From: a virus | IMG/VR virus record: IMGVR_UViG_3300032050_000141 | Location: 1 to 61,113 of that record | Direction: 5' to 3' (one strand) | Length of the DNA stretch: 61,113 nt | In this document: one piece after another, positions 56,379 through 61,113 of the stretch | Layout of the letters: each line of letters begins with the position of its first letter | How positions within the stretch are numbered: position 1 is the stretch's first letter | The notes under the pieces: generated by a model | What the model saw: only the letters and a program-made list of their open reading frames with translations | Databases searched by the model: none | Told to the model about the DNA's origin: nothing | Made by a program: the position numbers and the translations under genes

Positions 56379-57197
56379 CTAACCTCCGGTCAGGCCGGAC
56401 AGAGGAGTTGGCTGCTGCTGCGGCTCTTGGGCGCCACCACCGGACATCAGCAGCGGAAGAAGGACGCTGTAGTACCAGTCCGGTCTGGTTGGCGGCTTGA
56501 ACGGGAAATCTACCGTTTTCATTCCGCCGTATGGAACAACGTCGCCGTCGATAGCCACCGGCCTGTATTCATCGCCGGGCAGGAAGCCCAAGTTTCCAAT
56601 GTGATCGTCGTGCCACCTCCACCCCTGCCGCTCGATAGCCTTCAGGAGCGTGTCGGTGTGCTGCGGGTCAGAGGGGCCCCATGTGGGATGGTTCAGGATG
56701 GCCCGGGGCTGGATTACGACATCCAGCCCGTCATGCCGCCGGTGCGACGGCACGGTATCGTCCATGACGGCAGGAATTTCCATCTGGTGGGTGGGGGCGG
56801 CAACACCCCACACGCCCTGCGGAACCCGCGCGTCCTGCCACGTTGAGCCGAGGTCGGCCAGTTTCACCACGTTGTCGCCGGCACTGAACGTGGTTTTGAA
56901 CGCACCAGCACGGGGAAGATCGTTGACGCCAAACTCGTCAAACCCCTGAATGCCCAACGACTCCAGTTGTTTCTGGAGGTTCCACAGGAACTCCCTGTCG
57001 TGGACGATTCCATGGAGCAGGGGGTTGGCGTTTCTGACGTTGCCGGTCGTTCCCAGCGCCACGCCTTGAGAAACGGCGTCTTGGATGTTCCGCCGCAGCC
57101 ATTCGTCACCACCTGAACTGGCGTGTACCGCAGGCGGGCGGGGTGGCGTGCTGGCTGGCGCGGGGGCTTTAACCCGCCTCGGCATGCGTCCGGCCAT
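56379..57197 (-). CDS. kinase-like (aminoglycoside-phosphotransferase-type) protein, compact (272 residues)
   Basis: The ATG lies directly in the stop of the preceding gene (TAATG). VVKL (110-113, K112) fits the beta-3 lysine, WHDDHIGN (195-202, D197/N202) fits the catalytic loop with the WHDxHxGN spelling, and AIDGD (215-219) fits the metal-binding DxD segment of the kinase/APH fold. Substrate unknown. The N-terminal 50 residues are basic and proline-rich and the C-terminus is Pro/Gln-rich, as in virion-associated proteins. Such domains are known in polyvalent proteins delivered with phage DNA; activity is not shown. Confidence 0.6.
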   Translation of the reverse strand: MAGRMPRRVKAPAPASTPPRPPAVHASSGGDEWLRRNIQDAVSQGVALGTTGNVRNANPLLHGIVHDREFLWNLQKQLESLGIQGFDEFGVNDLPRAGAFKTTFSAGDNVVKLADLGSTWQDARVPQGVWGVAAPTHQMEIPAVMDDTVPSHRRHDGLDVVIQPRAILNHPTWGPSDPQHTDTLLKAIERQGWRWHDDHIGNLGFLPGDEYRPVAIDGDVVPYGGMKTVDFPFKPPTRPDWYYSVLLPLLMSGGGAQEPQQQPTPLSGLTGG

Positions 57198-57565
57198 TAC
57201 TTACCCCTCCACTGGTCTTGCCAGTGCAGAAGGGCCATGCGGTTCTCCTTCCGCTTCCGCCACCACTCGATGAGAATGATGATGAGTTCGTACAGCAGGG
57301 CCGACAGGATCGTGGCCCAAATGAACCCAAACTCGCGGTCACCGTAGGCCAGATGCAGGTGCCGCTTACTGGACTTCATCAAGTCCCGAATGGCCGTGGC
57401 CTCGGCCTTGGAGTCGCCGGTGGCCAGAGCGAACTGTTCGTCCGGCCACTCCTGCACTACCACGGAGATGCAGTCGAAGACCCTCTCCTTGCCTGCCAGA
57501 TACTTCCGTAGGGGAAGTTGCTGCCAGATTTCTTCCTGAAACTTGCGGTACGCCGGATCGACCAT
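57197..57565 (-). CDS. 122-residue membrane-anchored protein
   Basis: The first 75 residues form a soluble helical domain. Residues 82-104, EFGFIWATILSALLYELIIIL, are one strong membrane span, followed by a very basic end (EWWRKRKENRMALL). It is inserted in the inner membrane with the basic tail inside, and could be an accessory of ejection or a lysis regulator. No holin family recognised. The preceding gap (57566-57611) has AAGGAG before its ATG. Confidence 0.66.
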   Translation of the reverse strand: MVDPAYRKFQEEIWQQLPLRKYLAGKERVFDCISVVVQEWPDEQFALATGDSKAEATAIRDLMKSSKRHLHLAYGDREFGFIWATILSALLYELIIILIEWWRKRKENRMALLHWQDQWRGK

Positions 57566-57611
57566 CGAGGGGGAATCTCCTTGGACTCTCCCCTTTTATG
57601 GTCAAACCAGC

Positions 57612-58004
57612 CTACCAAGGCTCGTTTCTGGATCGGGCGGGCTGTCGCTGCGGCTGACGCTGTGCCGGCTCGTCGGTTTCCTCACGCTCCTGCTTGGAGC
57701 GGACCATGAGGCCGATGTCGTTGGCCACCATCCGCAGGGCAGTGCCTTCGGCACCGTCCTTCCGGGTGAATGTTTCCATGGACAACTGGCCGACAAGCAT
57801 GACCTTCATTCCCTTGCGGAAATTACCGGCGGCATCGTCCGCCAGACGGTCGAAGCACACAACGTCCAGCCACGTAGTCTCCGGTTCCTTCCCATCCCGC
57901 TTGGTCGTGCTGGCCACCGAGAAGGTAGCCATCTGCTTGCCAGTTCGGGTCTGCTTGAGTTCCGGATCGCGGCCCAAGTTACCGGTGACGGTGGCTTGGA
58001 TCAT
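57612..58004 (-). CDS. ssb: single-stranded DNA-binding protein (130 residues)
   Basis: The OB-fold pattern is clear: MIQATVTGNLGRDPELK (1-17), FSVAST (about 28-33), WLDVVCFDRLADDAAGNF (about 45-62), KGMKVMLVGQLSMETF (about 64-79), then a charged, Q/R-rich C-terminal tail. SSB coats single strands in replication and recombination and works with the ERF and exonuclease pair. The acidic C-terminal tip common in bacterial SSB is replaced by SRNEPW. Confidence 0.93.
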   Translation of the reverse strand: MIQATVTGNLGRDPELKQTRTGKQMATFSVASTTKRDGKEPETTWLDVVCFDRLADDAAGNFRKGMKVMLVGQLSMETFTRKDGAEGTALRMVANDIGLMVRSKQEREETDEPAQRQPQRQPARSRNEPW

Positions 58005-58008
58005 TGGT

Positions 58009-58104
58009 TCACTTCTTCTTGCCGTAGCCGCCGGGCATCGTCTTCTTGGCCTGACTGCTCTTGCTGGATTCCGTCTTCTTGCTGCAACTGCTGGACTTGG
58101 CCAT
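58009..58104 (-). CDS. 31-residue lysine/serine-rich peptide
   Basis: AAGGA precedes the ATG at 58104. The product is MAKSSSCSKKTESSKSSQ, then AKKTMPGGYGKKK; it is extremely basic, with one cysteine, and probably binds nucleic acid or is a small structural tag. It ends five bases before the SSB start. Support rests on the ribosome site and spacing. Confidence 0.55.
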   Translation of the reverse strand: MAKSSSCSKKTESSKSSQAKKTMPGGYGKKK

Positions 58105-58118
58105 GGATCATTCCTTCT

Positions 58119-58223
58119 TCAAAAGGCAGGGCGAACAAGGGTCCACATCAACATCGTCACGCCGGCGATCATTGCCAGCGCCATAACGAACAGGGCGAAG
58201 TTTTCGTCTGGATTGTGCTTCAT
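58119..58223 (-). CDS. 34-residue single-span membrane peptide
   Basis: The ATG at 58223 lies three bases after the upstream stop. MKHNPDENFALFVMALAMIAG is followed by MLMWTLVRPAF, so most of the peptide is one membrane helix with a short N-terminal soluble part. It could be a regulator of lysis or membrane targeting. No close relative recognised, and the ribosome site is weak. Confidence 0.45.
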   Translation of the reverse strand: MKHNPDENFALFVMALAMIAGVTMLMWTLVRPAF

Positions 58224-58225
58224 CG

Positions 58226-58600
58226 TCAATCCGGCTTGTGCTTGGAAGAATCCCACACGCCCCCCTCCTCCTCGTCCTCCTCTGGCCCGAGGGGGATGCT
58301 CATGGGGGAAAGCGATTTCTGGAACCGCTCCAGCAAGTCAAGCAACGTCGCGGCCCGATTGGCCATCCCGGCGTCGTTCACCAGCCGGACGGCCCACTCC
58401 AGCGCATCCCGCTCCGCGTCGGTCAGCGTGGCAACGTCCCCGCTGCGAATCACGCCATCCTGAAACCGGACCAGCGAACGCAGCCGCTCGATCTCGTTGG
58501 CGGCGGTCAGGTCAGGCTCGTTCTTAATCTGGAACGTTTCCCCACGCCATCGGAGGAAATCGACAATATCCATGTCACCAATTTTGCCAACGCTTGGCAT
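58226..58600 (-). CDS. 124-residue helical protein of unknown function
   Basis: GGAGG lies eight bases before the ATG at 58600, which I prefer; the in-frame ATG at 58615 contains that site. It is helical with an acidic C-terminal region (GPEEDEEEGGVWD) and charged helices (about 35-95). No known domain. It lies in the early part of the leftward arm with SSB. Confidence 0.7.
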   Translation of the reverse strand: MPSVGKIGDMDIVDFLRWRGETFQIKNEPDLTAANEIERLRSLVRFQDGVIRSGDVATLTDAERDALEWAVRLVNDAGMANRAATLLDLLERFQKSLSPMSIPLGPEEDEEEGGVWDSSKHKPD

Positions 58601-58675
58601 TTTGGAGTCCTCCATGATTCCCCACCAAAGCCCCCCGGCCGGGGATGAGCGACCCGACCGGGGAGCCCGGAGGTG

Positions 58676-58888
58676 TCACCGGCAGCGTCGGCAGACACTG
58701 CGGTGACGATTGCAAGCGGTGAAGCGCTTCACAGCGCGGGCCGGGGCGGTGACCACCCGGCAGGTAGCAGCCGCCACGGCGGCGACGGGCCGGCGGCACG
58801 ACTCGGCGGTGCAGGACTCCTCGGCGTTGACCAGCGAGCAGCCAATGACACCGAGGGCGAAGGCGAGGGCGATGATGATGGAACGCAC
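58676..58888 (-). CDS. 70-residue exported Cys-rich peptide
   Basis: The start is GTG with AAGGAG eight bases upstream. MRSIIIALAFALGVIGC begins a signal peptide, with cleavage either before C17 (lipoprotein, VIGC) or after VNA. The mature part carries six more cysteines (AEESCTAESCRRPVA, ATCRVV, CNRHRSVCRRCR), so disulfides are likely after export. It may act in the envelope, for example in superinfection exclusion. No family recognised. Confidence 0.65.
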   Translation of the reverse strand: MRSIIIALAFALGVIGCSLVNAEESCTAESCRRPVAAVAAATCRVVTAPARAVKRFTACNRHRSVCRRCR

Positions 58889-58959
58889 GGGAAGACTCCT
58901 TCTTCGGGGTGATGCGAAACCCGCTGCCCGAAAATCTTTGGGCAGAGGATTGCTTCAGT

Positions 58960-59448
58960 CTAGCGGCCTGTCAAGACCCGTGCTTCGTACATGTCGATGT
59001 AGGCGTTTCCCCGCAGGGCGAACCCCCCGTTGATCGTCTGCTGGGTGATGGTCTGGTCGCACCGGAACGGGACGCAGAACAGCCCCTTGTCGTTGGCGAT
59101 CACCCGGGTTAGCAGGGTATCTTCTGGAATAAGGTACAGGAACCCGATGAGGGGAACCCGGAACATCCGGGCACACTGGCTGGCTTGGACGATCTTGTCC
59201 ATGGTGACCAGCCATTCGTTGTTGAAGTCGAAGGTCAACTGGTCGCGGGTCATGTCCCGGGACTTCTGCTCCACGATTCCACGGACCGTCCCCTCGGGGT
59301 CGATCAGCACCGCGTCGAACGGGCAGTCGGATTCTTCGGGGGTACGGGCGTAAGTCCAGCCCCCGCTGTATTTAGTCCAAATCTCGGCGGCACGCCGGGC
59401 GTATTCCAAGGACTTCTGGCCCTTCGGAGTGAGGACATCCAACCCCAT
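58960..59448 (-). CDS. PD-(D/E)XK-type nuclease (162 residues)
   Basis: I start at the ATG at 59448 because a GAGGG-type site precedes it and the frame above is short. The core is PFDAVLIDPEG (about 42-52) followed by IVEQKSRDM (about 57-65), the D...ExK motif. Helices before and strands after agree with that fold. It may degrade host DNA or process recombination intermediates. It is the second nuclease at this end of the arm. Confidence 0.65.
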   Translation of the reverse strand: MGLDVLTPKGQKSLEYARRAAEIWTKYSGGWTYARTPEESDCPFDAVLIDPEGTVRGIVEQKSRDMTRDQLTFDFNNEWLVTMDKIVQASQCARMFRVPLIGFLYLIPEDTLLTRVIANDKGLFCVPFRCDQTITQQTINGGFALRGNAYIDMYEARVLTGR

Positions 59449-59546
59449 TTTCGTGCCCTCTATTGGGTATGTACACACGCCCGGTGTAGCGTGCTTTCCC
59501 GGTGTATATGCCGGATTTTCCAGTTTCCAGAACGAGACTTGATAGC
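59449..59546. promoter_or_regulatory. gap with repeated CCCGGTGTA words
   Basis: CCCGGTGTA occurs twice with a 10-base gap at about 59482 and 59501, next to a GTATATGCC, between the 93-residue gene and the nuclease gene. It could be an operator or promoter for the nuclease. The rest of the gap is unremarkable. Confidence 0.35.
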
Positions 59547-59828
59547 CTATGCGCTATCAAAAAGCCTGCGGCTGGAGTCGGCGCGGTCAGCCGGCCCGTC
59601 CGAGGTGCCGGTGCCGAGGTAGACCCAGCGATCCCTGTACGCTGGCTTTCCGTCACGCAGCCTGCCCCATGTCCGCAGTTCGTACCACTCATGCCTGACG
59701 CCTGCGGGGCGAACGGTGCAAACGCGCGCCGTTCCGTGGCAGGAAAACTCCCACATGGCTCCGTCGAACGGGCCTCCGACAACTGGTACGTCGCCGGAAC
59801 CGGATGCGAGCATGGCTTCGTACTTCAC
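59547..59828 (-). CDS. 93-residue protein of unknown function
   Basis: The start is GTG at 59828; an in-frame ATG five codons later is an alternative. It contains the word VVGGPFDGAMWEF (about 15-27), typical of a widespread small phage family, and YELRTW, then WVYLGTG (about 68-74). Beta-rich, with an arginine/aspartate-rich end. Role unknown. Confidence 0.6.
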   Translation of the reverse strand: MKYEAMLASGSGDVPVVGGPFDGAMWEFSCHGTARVCTVRPAGVRHEWYELRTWGRLRDGKPAYRDRWVYLGTGTSDGPADRADSSRRLFDSA

Positions 59829-59975
59829 CGCTTCGCACTCCAGTTCAGAAAGCCGCCCGGCCGGGTTCGGCCGCGTGGCTCACCGGGTTCCCCAGCCTGC
59901 CACGCACGGTTTATCTGTCCGCTGCCTGCCCGGCCGGGCGACCGAGGGGCGACCCTGCCGGGACGCCGGGTGGGA

Positions 59976-59998
59976 ATATACAAGGGGGCGTTGTATAT
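59976..59998. promoter_or_regulatory. 8-bp perfect AT-rich inverted repeat, operator candidate
   Basis: ATATACAA (59976-59983) and TTGTATAT (59991-59998) flank a 7-base GC-rich spacer. It is an AT-rich palindrome in a GC-rich genome, in the leader of the 93-residue gene, so it may be a repressor site or overlap a -10 box. Confidence 0.5.
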
Positions 59999-60005
59999 GC
60001 AACGG

Positions 60006-60049
60006 GGCACGTGGGGTACGTGGGGCGGCAAAATTAGACCACGGCCTAA
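60006..60049 (-). promoter_or_regulatory. repeated leader element, copy A
   Basis: GGCACGTGGGGTACGTGGGG (60006-60025) followed after 17 bases by GGCCTAA. On the gene strand it is TTAGGCC, a 17-base spacer, then CCCCACGTACCCCACGTGCC. A nearly identical layout occurs at 60430-60472, in each case upstream of a leftward gene (59828 here). Confidence 0.6.
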
Positions 60050-60091
60050 CGACTTGGGGTCTGATGCCAGTAGCGGAGATTTATAGGGAAG

Positions 60092-60400
60092 TTACCGCCG
60101 GACTTCAGCCGACCGGATGGCCTTGGCCAAAAGCCGGACCTCCGGACGCCACGCAGTCCAATCGCAGGCGTGTCCCACGTAGAAGTGGCACTGGTGGCAC
60201 AGTGTTATCAGACCCTCGGGTGGCGCAAGTTCCGGACCCCCGGCGTGGACCGGCAGGATGTGGTGAACCTCAAGTTCATCGGTTGCCCCGCACGCCTGAC
60301 ACTCGGGCTCCCGCTCAAGGTGCTTCTTCCTCCAAGCACTCCACTTCCCGGAGCGGGATGCCTGAAACTCCGACCACCGTGATTTGAGCCACCGGAACAT
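60092..60400 (-). CDS. HNH endonuclease (102 residues)
   Basis: An AGGG site precedes the ATG at 60400. CQACG (34-38), EVHHILPVH (44-52) and ITLCHQCH (about 65-72) give the zinc CxxC pair and HH core; the usual N before ITLC is replaced by G (PPEGLITLC). Small HNH proteins of this size help large terminases cut DNA during packaging in many phages, but here it lies far from terL, so a mobile or DNA-processing role is equally possible. Confidence 0.85.
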   Translation of the reverse strand: MFRWLKSRWSEFQASRSGKWSAWRKKHLEREPECQACGATDELEVHHILPVHAGGPELAPPEGLITLCHQCHFYVGHACDWTAWRPEVRLLAKAIRSAEVRR

Positions 60401-60429
60401 GCCCTGTTATGGAGGTCATGTTTGCATTA

Positions 60430-60472
60430 GGCACGTGGGGTACGTGGGGTGCGTGTTTACGCAATGGCCTAA
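60430..60472 (-). promoter_or_regulatory. repeated leader element, copy B
   Basis: GGCACGTGGGGTACGTGGGG (60430-60449) followed after 16 bases by GGCCTAA. On the gene strand: TTAGGCC, 16-base spacer, CCCCACGTACCCCACGTGCC, ending about 29 bases before the ATG of the HNH gene at 60400. The tandem CCCACGT words suggest a binding site for a regulator or promoter elements. Confidence 0.6.
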
Positions 60473-60730
60473 TCACTTTGAACCTGCTGGCACTAGACGG
60501 CAACTCCCTTGACCAATACCGTCATCCCCCCAACCGAGGGGACCGGAGGTATTTGGGAAAAAATCCAGAGGTGGTACGTGGGCGTCCGAGGCCGCCCATT
60601 GGGGGTGGAGGGGGTCGGGTTGTGACGTATGTACCGGCTGGGAACGGCGTTAGAGTGTGGCCGATCGTACCATCGGCCACGGCGCCCGGCCGTCCATCGG
60701 GACGGCGTGCCGTGCGGCGCTCAAAATGAA

Positions 60731-60808
60731 ACCGGGCCCGGCAGGGTTTCCCCCACCGGGCCCGGTCGATCGACCCCGGGCATCATGCCCGGTCCGGCAC
60801 GGTGCCGG
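60731..60808 (-). terminator. cluster of three hairpins after the join-spanning gene
   Basis: First: CCGGGCCCGG at 60732-60741 and 60756-60765. Second: CCGGGCAT (60776-60783) with ATGCCCGG (60785-60792). Third: CCGGCAC (60794-60800) with GTGCCGG (60802-60808). They follow the stop at 60812 on the minus strand. None has a T-run, but three in a row strongly suggest a transcription stop or a structured RNA end. Confidence 0.6.
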
Positions 60809-60811
60809 GAA

Positions 60812-61113
60812 TCACTCGTCGGCGCCGCCCGTCCAGCGGTCCGCCATGACGCCCCGCAGCCGAGCATCGGTGAGCGCCGCCCGCATGCCGCCCCCCTCGC
60901 AGAACGCGAGGAACGGCTCGACTTCTGCGCCCCACAAGCCGAACCCCCGGGAGCCGAACCCGCCCCCGAACGTACACTTCCCGTTCGCGCCGACATAGGC
61001 TGACAGCACGATTCCGCCCGGAATCACGATATCGGCCAACGCTCGACCCGGCAGGGAACCCGCCTTTTTCGGGACAGGAACCGTCCGGGGATAGAATCCC
61101 GGCTTCCGGGAAC
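60812..61113 (-). CDS. C-terminal part of the join-spanning 141-residue protein
   Basis: This is the rest of the gene that starts at base 251. Read from 61113 the frame is open to a TGA at 60812 and gives residues 42-141. The segment holds a hydrophobic beta-like stretch (DIVIPGG, then VLSAYVG), a glycine-rich FGGGFGSRGFG run, and a mixed helical tail ending GGADE. Calling a start at the in-frame TTG at 61039 would truncate the protein, because the true ATG lies on the other side of the join. Three GC-rich hairpins follow its stop. Function unknown. Confidence 0.85.
   Translation of the reverse strand, partial: SRKPGFYPRTVPVPKKAGSLPGRALADIVIPGGIVLSAYVGANGKCTFGGGFGSRGFGLWGAEVEPFLAFCEGGGMRAALTDARLRGVMADRWTGGADE
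60987..61113. repeat. terminal direct repeat, right copy
   Basis: Exact copy of bases 1-127. Removing one copy gives a circle of 60,986 bp. It lies inside the coding region of the 141-residue protein that spans the join. Confidence 0.97.

Larger units (their letters stand above)
60401..60811. other. 411-base intergenic region
   Basis: It separates the join-spanning gene (stop at 60812) from the HNH gene (start at 60400), both leftward. It contains leader repeat copy B, and three hairpins at 60731-60808. The rest (about 60480-60725) has no gene I would support; GC-rich words dominate. It may hold the promoter for the HNH/nuclease/SSB block. Confidence 0.5.

Noticed and set aside
11736-60400. 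T7-like RNA polymerase or DNA polymerase gene
   Set aside because: No large frame carries the expected motifs; all frames over 500 residues are accounted for by helicase, terminase, portal and virion-type proteins.

Overview
The window is a complete, circularly closed genome of a tailed bacteriophage, probably short-tailed. The first 127 bases reappear exactly as the last 127 (1-127 = 60987-61113), and one open frame runs through the join, so the unique circle is about 60,986 bp. The DNA is GC-rich, most genes have clear GGAGG-type ribosome sites, and neighbours often overlap by 1-4 bases. No tRNA, rRNA, CRISPR array or insertion sequence was seen. The virion genes (P22/T7-like portal, large terminase, scaffold, capsid, a short adaptor followed by a giant nozzle-like protein, collar-domain fibre, several large P/A/Q-rich proteins) suggest podovirus morphology. 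The host cannot be read from the sequence; small-gene types known from aquatic phages point to an aquatic source.

Layout. A divergent control region at 1213-1533 and a convergent point at about 11,218-11,241 split the circle into two arms. The rightward (+) arm, 1534-11241 (about 10 kb), carries a DksA/TraR-type zinc finger, a MoxR-type AAA+ ATPase next to a protein with both an HExxH metallopeptidase-like motif and a VWA domain, a gene resembling the AcrVA2 anti-CRISPR family, two helix-turn-helix proteins and a serine recombinase. The leftward (-) arm holds everything else, about 51 kb. It starts with small genes at 1212-1, crosses the join, and continues through nucleases and SSB (60400-57600), internal or kinase-like virion proteins and fibres (57565-51096), scaffold-capsid-decoration-terminase-portal (51029-43547), tail (43225-35469), large virion proteins and small fibre genes (35442-21061), recombination and repair (exonuclease, ERF annealing protein, SF2 helicase, HNH and PD-(D/E)XK nucleases; 20912-14814), a lysis-like block built around a papain-type cysteine peptidase (14810-11736), and last a sigma-70-like factor (11739-11218).

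How the genes may work together. No phage RNA polymerase, DNA polymerase or primase was recognised, so the phage probably uses host polymerases. SSB, ERF, a RecB-type exonuclease and a helicase fit a recombination-supported replication scheme. Its own sigma-like protein may redirect host RNA polymerase. Six genes next to the divergent region share a directional GC-rich leader hairpin 58-72 bases before their start codons, on both strands; this is the strongest candidate here for an undescribed regulatory element. Other points of interest are the MoxR/VWA cluster, the AcrVA2-like gene, the cysteine peptidase where an endolysin would be expected, and a kinase-like protein among the virion genes.
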